Source of the DNA: Spirosoma aerolatum
GTDB lineage: Bacteria > Bacteroidota > Bacteroidia > Cytophagales > Spirosomataceae
NCBI RefSeq assembly: GCF_002056795.1
Contig: NZ_CP020104.1
Coordinates: 7,015,501 to 7,079,500 of the forward strand
DNA length: 64,000 nucleotides
Direction of reading: 5' to 3'
This document shows, in pieces, positions 26,708-35,949 of the stretch (position 1 is its first letter; the number at the start of each line of letters is the position of its first letter). The notes under the pieces were generated by a model. The model was not told the origin of the DNA, did not search any database, and was given only the letters and a program-made list of their open reading frames with translations. The position numbers and the translations under genes are program-made.

Positions 26708-27778
26708 TTACTTATAAGTCTCATCATGTAAGATACTTTCATACCATTCAATAGTTTTAATTAATGAGCTATTAATATCAATACGTTGGGCTACGTTCAA
26801 ATCATTTTCGATTGCTTTTGTGCTTGGCACTGAGGATTGTATAGCTGAAGACTTACCACTTGAAGCCTTTTCTACTATATCAATATTCCTATGAAAGCTT
26901 GTTTTTATTTTTTGCGCCAATTCATACAGAGATATACCATATGGGCTTCCAATATTGTAAACCTTACCAGAATGTGGGGACGCTAATACACTGAGTATCC
27001 AATAAGCCATATCACTTCCATATAAATAACTTCTGGTAGTATTCCTATTTCCTAAAATTCTAATTGCCCCCCCCAAAATACTATCTCTAATAAAGTTATT
27101 TAGGGCCCATGGTTTTTCTAAACCTTGATATGGTCCCATAAAAGCAAAAGGCCTGACAATATCAATAGGTAGCTGTTGTTGATTTCGATATACAGCACAA
27201 ACTGTTTCGGTAATACGTTTTGCTTCCGCGTATGCTGCACCAACGGAGTTACAATTCAGAGAACCAGGTTGATGCTCTTCGATAGCAACGTTTGCGTTCA
27301 ACTGGCCATATATGTAGTTTGAACTTACGCAGACAACTTTTTTTAAGGCAGGCAGACGTAAGCTAGCTTCTAATAACGCTGTCGTTCCTTTATAGGCGAC
27401 ATCAATAGTTTTCAATGGCTGCGATGCATGTTCCCGATTATCTGGCGTACCGGCTGCGTGTATTATCCAGCCTATCTGTTCTGGCAGAATTGCTACATTC
27501 CGTATATCCTCCTCGATTAAGTTAATAAATCCTTGCTTTGCCAGATGAGGAGCTTTTGTTTCAAACTCTTTACTATCGCGGGAAAGCAAGAATAAAGTTG
27601 TATTGAAACCATGTTCTTCATTTAGAAAAGCAATCATTTCGGCTATCCATGTTCCCATAAAACCAGTACCGCCTGTTACCAGGATAGCTTGATTTCGTAA
27701 ACTGGCGAGATTTGCCTGAAACCCATCGCTGGATACTCTACAATCTGATCGTATAGCCTCTACTAATAACGGATTCAT
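26708..27778 (-). CDS. NAD(P)-dependent SDR nucleotide-sugar epimerase/reductase A
   Basis: Extended short-chain dehydrogenase, 356 residues. The cofactor loop is TGGTGFMG (35-42), preceded by an N-terminal extension of about 30 residues. The catalytic pieces are SSNYIYG and YAEAKRITETV (Tyr-x3-Lys). Such SDRs in 3,6-dideoxyhexose loci reduce the C-4 ketone (abequose or paratose synthase type) or reduce the side chain of a branched sugar (YerF type). Which applies here is an inference. Its ATG overlaps the stop of the aldolase gene (ATGA), so it is translationally coupled to it. A second SDR of similar architecture lies at 31575-32624. Confidence 0.85.
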   Translation of the reverse strand: MNPLLVEAIRSDCRVSSDGFQANLASLRNQAILVTGGTGFMGTWIAEMIAFLNEEHGFNTTLFLLSRDSKEFETKAPHLAKQGFINLIEEDIRNVAILPEQIGWIIHAAGTPDNREHASQPLKTIDVAYKGTTALLEASLRLPALKKVVCVSSNYIYGQLNANVAIEEHQPGSLNCNSVGAAYAEAKRITETVCAVYRNQQQLPIDIVRPFAFMGPYQGLEKPWALNNFIRDSILGGAIRILGNRNTTRSYLYGSDMAYWILSVLASPHSGKVYNIGSPYGISLYELAQKIKTSFHRNIDIVEKASSGKSSAIQSSVPSTKAIENDLNVAQRIDINSSLIKTIEWYESILHDETYK

Positions 27779-28788
27779 TTCTTCTTGTTTTTAACAAGTT
27801 CTAAGACAACTTCAACAATTATGTCTTCCTGACCAGCTACTACTTTTCGTTCCCCCAAAGCAAAATAAACATCCCTTGAGTCAACATTATATTCATTTGC
27901 AATCCGTGAAACATGCTTCGAGAATCCCGAGAAGACGCCCGTCAACCCGCTCACAATATTGTCTGATTTGATTATAGGGACAACAGGGATGATATCCTTT
28001 TCGGCAATGTCTGTTGCATCCAGGATGTTATACAGATCAATATTCGTTTGATAGCCAAGACGGTCCAATACAGCAACCAAAACTTCCACCTGTGCATTCC
28101 CTGCTCCAGCGCCAAATCCACGAGCCGAGCCATCCAGTATAGTTGCCCCGGCCTCTATGGCAGCTACAGAGTTGGCAATTGCCATACCAAGATTATTATG
28201 TGCATGAAACCCAATTGGTATAGATAGGCTTTCTATCAGGGCACTTATACGTTCTTCGACATCTGAAGGCAAATAAGCCCCGGCTGAATCCATTATGATT
28301 ATACCTTCAGCCCCATATAATTCCATTTTCTGCGCTTCTTCGACTAAAAGGTCTACAGATGCCATATGACTCATCATCAGTACGCCATAGGCTTCTTTAC
28401 CTTTTTCACGTACGTAGCCTAAATGTCGTTGAGTAATGTCGGCCTCCGTACAATGAGATGCCACTCTCACAACATCAACACCTATATCAATCGCTCGTTT
28501 TAAATCCCTATTGATTGTTGCAAAACCAGGAATGACATGAATACCAAGCTTACTTGTCGTTAAGTTTTCCCTGGCCGTAGTCAGCAATGTTTTGTCATCT
28601 TCTGCACTAATACCAACTTGCATTGATGAGGCTCCTAGCCCATTGCCATGCCCTACTTCAACGATTGGAATAAGGGCACGATCTGCGGCTGCTGCGTAAA
28701 TAGCAATCTGTTCAGCTTTTAGTTGGTGCCCAACCGCATGGTTACCATCCCGTAGCGTTGTATCGCTAATAATTATGTTTTTAACCAT
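27775..28788 (-). CDS. 4-hydroxy-2-oxo acid aldolase (DmpG/MhpE-like)
   Basis: HMG-CoA-lyase-like class II aldolase, 337 residues. Family members cleave 4-hydroxy-2-oxopentanoate to pyruvate and acetaldehyde, reversibly. Catalytic features are intact: DTTLRDGNHA at 9-18 (R13, D14, H17), EVGHGNGLG at 44-52, metal-binding H195 and H197 in GFHAHNNLG, and GSARGFGAGAGN. The C-terminal helical domain that contacts the dehydrogenase in DmpFG is present. It overlaps the dehydrogenase gene by 8 bases and the next SDR gene by 4. No hydratase or ring-cleavage gene is nearby, so an aromatic-degradation role is unlikely. A biosynthetic role in a sugar side chain is inferred. Confidence 0.9.
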   Translation of the reverse strand: MVKNIIISDTTLRDGNHAVGHQLKAEQIAIYAAAADRALIPIVEVGHGNGLGASSMQVGISAEDDKTLLTTARENLTTSKLGIHVIPGFATINRDLKRAIDIGVDVVRVASHCTEADITQRHLGYVREKGKEAYGVLMMSHMASVDLLVEEAQKMELYGAEGIIIMDSAGAYLPSDVEERISALIESLSIPIGFHAHNNLGMAIANSVAAIEAGATILDGSARGFGAGAGNAQVEVLVAVLDRLGYQTNIDLYNILDATDIAEKDIIPVVPIIKSDNIVSGLTGVFSGFSKHVSRIANEYNVDSRDVYFALGERKVVAGQEDIIVEVVLELVKNKKK

Positions 28789-29680
28789 TCTGCCAGTTAA
28801 TTAAAGATTCACTTTGCTCCAGTTTTTTCGCATACTCTTCAGCAACGGCGATACCTGCACAATTAATGATATCTAAATTACCAGCATATTTTGGTAAGTA
28901 GTCTCCTAAACCCTGCACTTTTACCATTATTATAATCCGCCCGTTCTCATAAACAGGTGGCACTAAGAGTTTATAGCCAGGAACGTATGAATTGATAGCC
29001 TGAATTACAGCGTCTATTCTTTCAGTAAGCGCTTCCATATTTGGCTTTTTAACCTTCGCGAATATAGTAGTCTGCATATCTATACAAGGCTGAGCAGGGT
29101 TTAGATTCAAAATAGCTTTCGCCTTGTGTGCCTTCGAAAAGAGCTTAATACCCTCCTCTGTTGTATCAATGTACTCATCTAGATTGATTCGGGTCGCGGG
29201 GCCAGCGCTTCTGGAGGCTATACTTGACACCACCTCTATGTATTCAATATCCTCATGAGTTTGACCAATAAGATGCGCAATTGGGATAGAGGCCTGCCCA
29301 CCACACGTAACCATATTTACATTCTGACACTCCACCGACTCTTTCAGGTTGACTGCAGGAATACAAAGCTCTCCTAATTTGGCAGGTGTCATATCGACAA
29401 CAATTTTGCCTAATTTCTCAAGTATTGGCCAATGTACCTGAGCATCTTTTGCCGATGTGGCGTCAAATACGAGATCACAGCAATCAGGGTTCTTGACAAT
29501 GGCATGAATACTCTGGTCGGATACTGGAACGCCCATGCCTACAGCCACTTTCATACCAGGTGAGGCTAGATTCCGGCCGATAAATAGTGTACATTCTAAC
29601 ACAGCCGACCGTTGGATCTTAATCAATAGATCAGTTCCTATATTACCAGTGCCTAATATGGCAACTCTTAACTTCTTCAT
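28781..29680 (-). CDS. Acylating acetaldehyde dehydrogenase (DmpF/MhpF-like)
   Basis: CoA-acylating aldehyde dehydrogenase, 299 residues, interconverting acetaldehyde and acetyl-CoA with NAD. The Rossmann start is ILGTGNIGTDL, the catalytic cysteine is C126 in MVTCGGQASIPIAH, and the C-terminal signature is NLDIINCAGIAVAEEYAKK. All expected parts are present. In the characterised complexes it channels acetaldehyde to and from the aldolase encoded next to it, and the two genes overlap here. Run towards synthesis, the pair would turn acetyl-CoA and pyruvate into 4-hydroxy-2-oxopentanoate, a plausible donor for the ThDP enzyme encoded 13 bases upstream. That last step is inference. Confidence 0.9.
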   Translation of the reverse strand: MKKLRVAILGTGNIGTDLLIKIQRSAVLECTLFIGRNLASPGMKVAVGMGVPVSDQSIHAIVKNPDCCDLVFDATSAKDAQVHWPILEKLGKIVVDMTPAKLGELCIPAVNLKESVECQNVNMVTCGGQASIPIAHLIGQTHEDIEYIEVVSSIASRSAGPATRINLDEYIDTTEEGIKLFSKAHKAKAILNLNPAQPCIDMQTTIFAKVKKPNMEALTERIDAVIQAINSYVPGYKLLVPPVYENGRIIIMVKVQGLGDYLPKYAGNLDIINCAGIAVAEEYAKKLEQSESLINWQNG

Positions 29681-29693
29681 TTAATTTGGAATA

Positions 29694-31514
29694 TCAGACT
29701 TGAATCATCTCGGACTTTGGATGCACACCAATTAGCATAGCCTCAGATAATTCACTACGATTAAGAAAAGGAGAGAGATCCTCCAATGGGGGAGACACCA
29801 AAGATCCATCTTTTTGTACGGCTAGTGAAAGCTTAGGCACGAAAAGTTGATGTGGGTGCATAAAAACTTCACATATTAAGGGGCCATCATAGGCTTGTAC
29901 TTCTGGAATTATTGTCTCGAAATCAATCCAGGTTCTAATTTGATAACTGGGTATATTGAAGGCTTTCGCTACTGCACTAAAGTCAGGGCAGGTAACTCCG
30001 GAAGCCTTATCAGTACCCGTATTTCGACCATCGAACAGTGCCTTTTGGGTATGTTTGATCATCAAGTAGCCATCGTTATTAAAAATAAATAATTTTATAG
30101 GTAACTGATGATGGACCATTGTTTGCAATTCCTGAAGATTGAGCATCATTCCCCCGTCACAGTTCAGACACATAACCTCTCCTTTATTGGTAGCAAACGA
30201 TGCCCCTATAGCTCCTGGTAGCCCATAGCCCATTTCACCTAATCCGGTGGATGTCATCAAACGCTGCCCTTTTCTCATTCGTAACACCTGATGGCCACTT
30301 AAAAGTGCAGTTCCCATATCAGTAACAATGATTTGATCCTCCTTAAGGTGTGAGTTAAGCTTTTCCATAAACCGGTATGAGTTCATGAAGCCATCTTCAT
30401 CAGGGTGATCCGTGTCAGTAACCCATGGATACTGTTGTCGATATTGATTGCATCGATCAGTCCACGCTGCCAGGTGAGGATTTTGAAATGAGGTTGATTG
30501 TTGCATCAATTCGGTCAAAAAGTCTTTTGCATCTGCCTTGATGGGGAATTGAATACGCTGCTTGTATTTTGCCAGTTCATGCTCATCGATATCCACTACA
30601 GCAATTTCGGCGTCACGAGCAAATTCTTGTATGTCATACCCAACTTGAGGAATGGCAAGTCTTGTACCCACACATAACAGAAAATCACAGTTTTGTAATA
30701 TAAAGTTTGCACAGCGCTGGCCATAGACGCCAGCTCGCCCAAATACAAGCGGATGATAGGAATCAATCAGGTCAATTCCTGCCCAGGACACTAACGCAGG
30801 AATCGGCATCTGATCAAGTAAAGGCTCAATAAGTTGATCAGCATCTGCCAGCCGGATTCCGTGCCCCAGCCAGATAAGCGGACGTTTGGCCTTTTGAAGG
30901 GCTAGTACTACTTTTCCGGTTTGGCCTGCTATAGAATCTTTATTTGGACTGACTTTGTCTTCCACATAAACCTCAGACTTAGATTCATCTGGTATTAAAG
31001 TTTGCGATTGGATATTCATAGGAATATCCAACCAACAGGGACCTGGTCGACCTTTCTGAGCTATGGAATAAGCCTTTTCCAATTCAAACTCGACATCGGC
31101 TGCCTCGGTTACTCTTTTAGAGTATTTGGTCACTTCTTTAACCATCTGAGTGCTGTCATAGCCCTGAACTCCCCACATTCGTAGCTCCCGATCTGTCTGC
31201 AAATACTTTGAGTTTTCATTTCCCGAAATAATAAGGCCAGGAATCGAATCAGCCCAGGCACTAACAACCCCGGTAACCCCATTGCTAGAACCGGCGCCTG
31301 TCGTCAGGATAGCGGCTGTAATTATACCACTCGTACGGTAATAGGTTTGCATAGCCATACAGGCAGCCTGTTCATGATGAACGCATATTATCTCCGTAAA
31401 ACCTCTTCTATATATGGCATCGAATAGGTGCGCATTGCCAGCTCCGATAATTCCAAATACGTACCTGATGTTTTTCTTCACTAAAAACTCAGCAATCAAA
31501 TCACTTACCTTCAT
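29694..31514 (-). CDS. Thiamine-diphosphate-dependent enzyme, acetolactate-synthase/YerE-like
   Basis: ThDP enzyme of 606 residues with the three-domain order of the acetolactate synthase family. The pyrimidine domain starts at residue 1 with the activating glutamate E48 in VHHEQAACMAMQ. A middle domain follows, and the pyrophosphate domain has CDGG at about 452 and FNND at about 480. Relatives in polysaccharide loci, such as YerE, decarboxylate a 2-oxo acid and add the acyl group to C-4 of a CDP-4-keto-3,6-dideoxyhexose. The CDP-sugar genes on both sides make that role likely. ATG 31512-31514 is preferred to the ATG seven codons upstream because it matches the usual family N-terminus (MKVSDLIAEFL). 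Confidence 0.87.
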   Translation of the reverse strand: MKVSDLIAEFLVKKNIRYVFGIIGAGNAHLFDAIYRRGFTEIICVHHEQAACMAMQTYYRTSGIITAAILTTGAGSSNGVTGVVSAWADSIPGLIISGNENSKYLQTDRELRMWGVQGYDSTQMVKEVTKYSKRVTEAADVEFELEKAYSIAQKGRPGPCWLDIPMNIQSQTLIPDESKSEVYVEDKVSPNKDSIAGQTGKVVLALQKAKRPLIWLGHGIRLADADQLIEPLLDQMPIPALVSWAGIDLIDSYHPLVFGRAGVYGQRCANFILQNCDFLLCVGTRLAIPQVGYDIQEFARDAEIAVVDIDEHELAKYKQRIQFPIKADAKDFLTELMQQSTSFQNPHLAAWTDRCNQYRQQYPWVTDTDHPDEDGFMNSYRFMEKLNSHLKEDQIIVTDMGTALLSGHQVLRMRKGQRLMTSTGLGEMGYGLPGAIGASFATNKGEVMCLNCDGGMMLNLQELQTMVHHQLPIKLFIFNNDGYLMIKHTQKALFDGRNTGTDKASGVTCPDFSAVAKAFNIPSYQIRTWIDFETIIPEVQAYDGPLICEVFMHPHQLFVPKLSLAVQKDGSLVSPPLEDLSPFLNRSELSEAMLIGVHPKSEMIQV

Positions 31515-31574
31515 GTTATTTAAATAAATAAGCATATAAAATATGCTTGGATTTAAGATACGTCTGTGTTATTA

Positions 31575-32624
31575 CTAGGTTAAAGCTCGTCTGTCCAGCT
31601 TTTCATAAAACGCCAAGGTTTTACGAATTGAATTTTTAAGACCAAAATAGGCAACTAGTCCCAAATCGTTTCTAATACGTTCAGTTGAGGGAACGTACCT
31701 ATTTATAGAAACGTTGGCATCTGACTTCTTTATTACGTTTACGGATATATCTTTATCCGAAAGTTCAGCAACTGCGGTTGCTATTTCAAGAAGGGAAAAG
31801 TCCTCTTCAGATCCTACGTTATATGGATAGGTTGACTTACCCTTGATGAGAATCTTCCATAACCAAATAACTAAATCCGTTGGATACATGTAAGATCTAC
31901 GAGGTGTACCATCGCTGGTGATAGTAATATCTTGCCCTTTAATCACATTATCAATAAAATTACCTATTGCATAATGTTTGTTCAAAGGCAAATATGGCCC
32001 TACAAAAGCAAAACAACGTGCTATTTTGACAGGGATCCCATGCTTACTATTGTAAACAGACCCTAAGAACTCGGCAATTCTCTTTCCTTCAGCATATGAT
32101 GAAGAAAGTAAGACATTGGGCGCACTGTTGTAGTTTTCATTTATGTGCGATATATGACTAGGCTGGGGGCCATACACCGCTCCAGAACTAATTATTAGAA
32201 TGGATTTGACGTTCTTTTGTACTGATAAATCGAGAACCCGTCTAGTGCCATTTACGATAGTATCGAATGTAAGCAGCGGCTTTCCATAAATTATCCGATC
32301 ATCAGCATCGACAGCTGCGTGTATGATGTAATCGATCCCAATTTCTGGAAAGTCAAAATTAACGACATCCCCCTCCCACAAAGTTATTTCCGAAGCATAA
32401 ATCAACTCAGGAAATCTATCCAGAAGAGCGTTTTTATCCCTCGTTAGAAGAATCACCTTAGCTTCCAGTTTCAGTCTTCTATTAGCTTTTAGGAAGCTGT
32501 TTACTAGCCAAATACCAAAAAATCCGGTGCCTCCAGTTATAAATATACACTGCCTTCTCAATGACTCCCAAATATCAAGAGTACTATCCACTATTTGTTC
32601 TAAATCCTCATCTATAAGTTCCAT
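31575..32624 (-). CDS. NAD(P)-dependent SDR nucleotide-sugar epimerase/reductase B
   Basis: Extended SDR of 349 residues. The cofactor loop is ITGGTGFFG at 29-37, after an N-terminal helix of about 25 residues like that of the SDR at 26708-27778. The catalytic pieces are SSGAVYG and SYAEGKRIAEFLG. The two SDRs share the LLTRD/LLSRD region and the Y-x-Y-x-x-D segment (SYMYPTDL, SYLYGSDM), so they are probably paralogues with different steps, for example C-4 chemistry and side-chain ketone reduction. The start is ATG 32622-32624, inside a GTG that opens the frame. A 60-base gap leads to the ThDP enzyme gene. Confidence 0.84.
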   Translation of the reverse strand: MELIDEDLEQIVDSTLDIWESLRRQCIFITGGTGFFGIWLVNSFLKANRRLKLEAKVILLTRDKNALLDRFPELIYASEITLWEGDVVNFDFPEIGIDYIIHAAVDADDRIIYGKPLLTFDTIVNGTRRVLDLSVQKNVKSILIISSGAVYGPQPSHISHINENYNSAPNVLLSSSYAEGKRIAEFLGSVYNSKHGIPVKIARCFAFVGPYLPLNKHYAIGNFIDNVIKGQDITITSDGTPRRSYMYPTDLVIWLWKILIKGKSTYPYNVGSEEDFSLLEIATAVAELSDKDISVNVIKKSDANVSINRYVPSTERIRNDLGLVAYFGLKNSIRKTLAFYEKLDRRALT

Positions 32625-33332
32625 ATTATTCACACTTACGAATAAAAGTATTTACCAATTGGGATTTAGAACTGACCAAAGCCTACAGCCGTTTAGGATT
32701 CCGAGCATGTGTACAAACTATAATCAACACTCAACCCGAGTCCTGCCACTCTCGAACAGACTTTCTACTTATCTGTTGAGATACTGAATCAATCAAAGTT
32801 AGTTATGCCCTATGAATCTCACTACAATCTACCAGATATACTTAGAAGTTTCAATTTATGCCTATACATCTGTCTTACATTGGTTGGCTTTACCATCTTG
32901 TTCCGGAAATCCGATCGAATTAGCGCATTTACTATAATGGAATACTAGCCGAAAATCACTTGCCACATACCATATACAACCAACTATTTTGTTTATGTGT
33001 ACCGACAAACCATCGACCAACTCTATATCAGCTACACTACCCATTTCCGCTGGCAAGCCGCAACGATTTACTCTTTGCAGCAACTTTATCTACTAACCCT
33101 CTACTACCTTCTAAGTTCAACCTTCTACATCTTCCGGATTGATGATATGATTGGGGCTAAAAGAAATCTGTTTGAAAACGAATATTCTACAAGCTTGACA
33201 CTGGGTTTATATTCGTTCATACTGTACCCAGCAAGAATGCAAAGCTAATTGGCCTATTGCATCACTACCGTAGGGCTCTGCAATAGTGTTTACATATCAC
33301 GGATACCTTTCCTGATAGATTCTGATCAGTAC
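32625..33332. other. Intergenic region of about 700 bases without a recognised gene
   Basis: The longest gene-free stretch in the polysaccharide locus. Short open frames exist on both strands, but none shows a family signature or start context. A short inverted repeat, CTATTGCA (33254-33261) and TGCAATAG (33279-33286), lies about 50 bases downstream of the flippase gene and might end its transcript. Any promoter for the SDR-ThDP-aldolase cassette must lie here, but no TAnnTTTG pair could be fixed. Confidence 0.5.
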
Positions 33333-34703
33333 TCAGCACTTTAACAAATAGAAGTTAGTGCCATGCTTTTTTCTTGGTAACAAAAACATAATACCCCCCA
33401 ATCCGCCCAAAATGACAGTTAATATTGTATAACCAACTACCATGCCCATCACGCCAAAATATCGACCCAGAGTGAGAGTTGAGATAACACAAAATATCCC
33501 ATTCAATACCGAAATCAACAAAAAGGGCTCTTCCTTATGGCATCGAAGATAAGCTGCCCAGGAAAAGACGAACTGATTGACGAACACGGTAAGACATAGT
33601 AAAACAGTAGGTACTATTGGTAAAAACCGGCTTCTTACCGGTAAGTACACTTCTTCTAACACCAACAATATTCCTATAAAGACCAGTAGTAATGAACCAT
33701 TTATTATGGTTAGTTGGCGTACTGTTTTGTTGAAAATTATATCTAAATCGCTAAATTTTTTCTGAGCTATCAATGATGAAAACAAAGTAATTTTTGTATT
33801 GATCCAACTCATAGAAATCGCGGAGACTCCATTTAAAGCAGCTAGAGTCATACCCATTTGCCCAGCAACTATAGGGCCTTGCGTTGCAAAAAGGACAGGG
33901 TTAAAAAGTTGAAAAATTAAATAGCCACTTACCCAACTTAATGCAATTTTATAGTGATATGGAAATATTTCTTTTCGGTATGATACTTTCCAACGATCTC
34001 TATGCCCGAAAATATTTATCAATAACAATTTTTTAGAAGAAAAAAATAAGTTCCCTGCCAGCAAACAGAATGCTAATAAACTAGCTATTCCCTGTGCATA
34101 AAGACCGCCTTTAGCCGTCAGAACAAAAACTAAAATTAATAAAGTAAGGAGTTGCTGTTGCATGCGTAGTTGAGCAACCTCTTTCACTTGTCCCAACCCT
34201 TCCAGAAAAGCAAGAATGGGGTTTATCAGTAACATCAACGATGTTGATAAACAGACAATTACCCAAGGAAATTGCCAATTTACATTTAAAGAAACTAGCT
34301 TATAATTAGAAAAAAACAAGAATCCGCCAATTAATAACGCAAAGAATAGGATGGCAGTCAGTATGCCAAAGACTTTAAGGCATAATATCAATATAGAGGC
34401 AAGTCTCGATAATTTTTCAGGAGGACCAGTCACTTCAGATGTAGTTACCCACTGTATATGTACAGCTTCATGGGCTACATATTGTGTAATTATTGATGTA
34501 AGCCCTAATTCAAAAAAAACTTGGATTGCCAGGATACTACTAAATGTGTAGTAGTATCCCTGCTCTTCCTTGGTTAGGAAAAACGATATTAGTCCTATTA
34601 TAATGAGCGCCCCACTCGCCTGCAAAATTTTGGCGAGTATGGTATAGAAAATAGACAAATCTATACCCAATAATCCTCTAAAAGTTACTACTAAATCTTT
34701 CAA
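33333..34703 (-). CDS. Polysaccharide flippase (Wzx-like)
   Basis: Polytopic membrane protein of 456 residues with about twelve hydrophobic helices, of the MOP/Wzx type that flips lipid-linked repeat units to the periplasm. The amphipathic N-terminus, the first helix pair (ALIIIGLISFFLT, YYYTFSSILAIQVFFELGL) and the EEQGYYYTF loop fit the family. The frame opens with TTG 34701-34703 and no ATG precedes the first helix, so a TTG start is likely. An insertion of about 20 polar residues (TTSEVTGPPEKLSR) lies in the first periplasmic or cytoplasmic loop. It is AT-rich and sits between the CDP-glucose genes and the branched-sugar cassette. Confidence 0.82.
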   Translation of the reverse strand: MKDLVVTFRGLLGIDLSIFYTILAKILQASGALIIIGLISFFLTKEEQGYYYTFSSILAIQVFFELGLTSIITQYVAHEAVHIQWVTTSEVTGPPEKLSRLASILILCLKVFGILTAILFFALLIGGFLFFSNYKLVSLNVNWQFPWVIVCLSTSLMLLINPILAFLEGLGQVKEVAQLRMQQQLLTLLILVFVLTAKGGLYAQGIASLLAFCLLAGNLFFSSKKLLLINIFGHRDRWKVSYRKEIFPYHYKIALSWVSGYLIFQLFNPVLFATQGPIVAGQMGMTLAALNGVSAISMSWINTKITLFSSLIAQKKFSDLDIIFNKTVRQLTIINGSLLLVFIGILLVLEEVYLPVRSRFLPIVPTVLLCLTVFVNQFVFSWAAYLRCHKEEPFLLISVLNGIFCVISTLTLGRYFGVMGMVVGYTILTVILGGLGGIMFLLPRKKHGTNFYLLKC

Positions 34704-34857
34704 AATAAAAAAATAAAAATTGAAAGTATTTATATTTTAATTCAAAGGGTCTATCATACAATCAAGTTCATTTATGCAAAGTTTCTTTTTCTACTTCATA
34801 GCTACATCAGAATATGAACAAGGCATCAACAGCTTTCTCATAGAAACTGTACCAATT

Positions 34858-35949
34858 TTATGACTGCATGTATTCCTCAATCTGTCTTTTTGTGAGCTCT
34901 TGTATGCCTTCTCTACTCTCCAAATAACATTTAAACCAATCTAACGTCATTTGGATACCTATTTGAGAATTTAATTTGGGTTTCCACTTTAACTCATTCA
35001 CCGTTTTGCTGATATCGAGCTTAAGTAAGCCTGCTTCGTGGGGCTGTGCCTCATTATGAACCAAAGCATATTGGCCCGTTCCCCAAACCTGAATAGCCGT
35101 TTCAACTAATTCCTGGACTGTCAGAGCATCCTCCATGAAAGGACCGAAATTCCAAGACTCACTAAATTTCACAGGATTTAAGGCCATTTGTGCACCTAGT
35201 ACTAAGTAGCCATGGACTGGTTCAAGAACATGCTGCCATGGACGTATTGCTTTAGGATTTCTAACTGGAATAGGGACATTTGCCTGTAATGATCGCACAA
35301 TATCAGGGATGATGCGGTCTTTTGACCAGTCGCCACCTCCAATAACATTACCGGCTCGTGCTGAAGCAATGGATTTAGTATGCTCGTTGTACTGTTCCAG
35401 ATTAAAGAACGAATTCCGGTACGACGAAATAACGAGTTCCGCAGTTGCTTTACTCGCGCTATAAGGGTCATATCCTCCTAACCGGTCTGACTCTCGATAA
35501 GGGTAATGCCATTCCTTGTTTTCATAAACCTTATCCGTTGTTATCAAGATAATCGCACAAGGTTTATGTAAATAACGAACAGCATCCAGAATATACATTG
35601 TCCCCAACATATTTACTTCAAACGTTTCCGTAGGTATATCGTAAGAACGTCTGACCAATGGTTGAGCGGCTAAATGAAAAATGAAGTCAGGTTGAAACTC
35701 TAAAATTTCAGTTCTTAATTTATCTTGATCACGTATATCAGCTATAATTGACTGACATAAATGATCACCATGTATTTCATTGTAAAGACTTGTTTCTTCA
35801 GCTTTTAATGAATACCCTTTCACTTCGGCACCCAGCATTTGCAACCAACATAACATCCAGGAGCCTTTGAATCCTGTATGGCCTGTTAAAAACACTTTCT
35901 TGTTTCGATAACAAGTTTCATATTCATTCCTGATCACCATACTTTCCAT
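34858..35949 (-). CDS. rfbG: CDP-glucose 4,6-dehydratase
   Basis: Converts CDP-glucose to CDP-4-keto-6-deoxyglucose, the second step to 3,6-dideoxyhexoses. Extended SDR of 363 residues with the NAD loop LTGHTGFKGSW, in which the His and Lys are typical of this enzyme rather than of dTDP- or GDP-sugar dehydratases. Other landmarks are ITTDKVYENKEW, SDRLGGYDPYSASKATAE (Tyr-x3-Lys) and ARAGNVIGGGDWSKDRIIPD. It overlaps the cytidylyltransferase gene by 16 bases if ATG 35947-35949 is used. The alternative ATG 35938-35940 lies two bases from that gene's stop. It supplies the substrate for RfbH. Confidence 0.94.
   Translation of the reverse strand: MESMVIRNEYETCYRNKKVFLTGHTGFKGSWMLCWLQMLGAEVKGYSLKAEETSLYNEIHGDHLCQSIIADIRDQDKLRTEILEFQPDFIFHLAAQPLVRRSYDIPTETFEVNMLGTMYILDAVRYLHKPCAIILITTDKVYENKEWHYPYRESDRLGGYDPYSASKATAELVISSYRNSFFNLEQYNEHTKSIASARAGNVIGGGDWSKDRIIPDIVRSLQANVPIPVRNPKAIRPWQHVLEPVHGYLVLGAQMALNPVKFSESWNFGPFMEDALTVQELVETAIQVWGTGQYALVHNEAQPHEAGLLKLDISKTVNELKWKPKLNSQIGIQMTLDWFKCYLESREGIQELTKRQIEEYMQS

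Noticed and set aside
27775..29680. Aromatic meta-cleavage degradation pathway
   Set aside because: Only the last two steps are present and the neighbours are nucleotide-sugar genes.
32862..33248. Short frames on both strands in the 700-base gap near the flippase gene
   Set aside because: They overlap each other, have no recognisable domain and no promoter; the gap is treated as non-coding.
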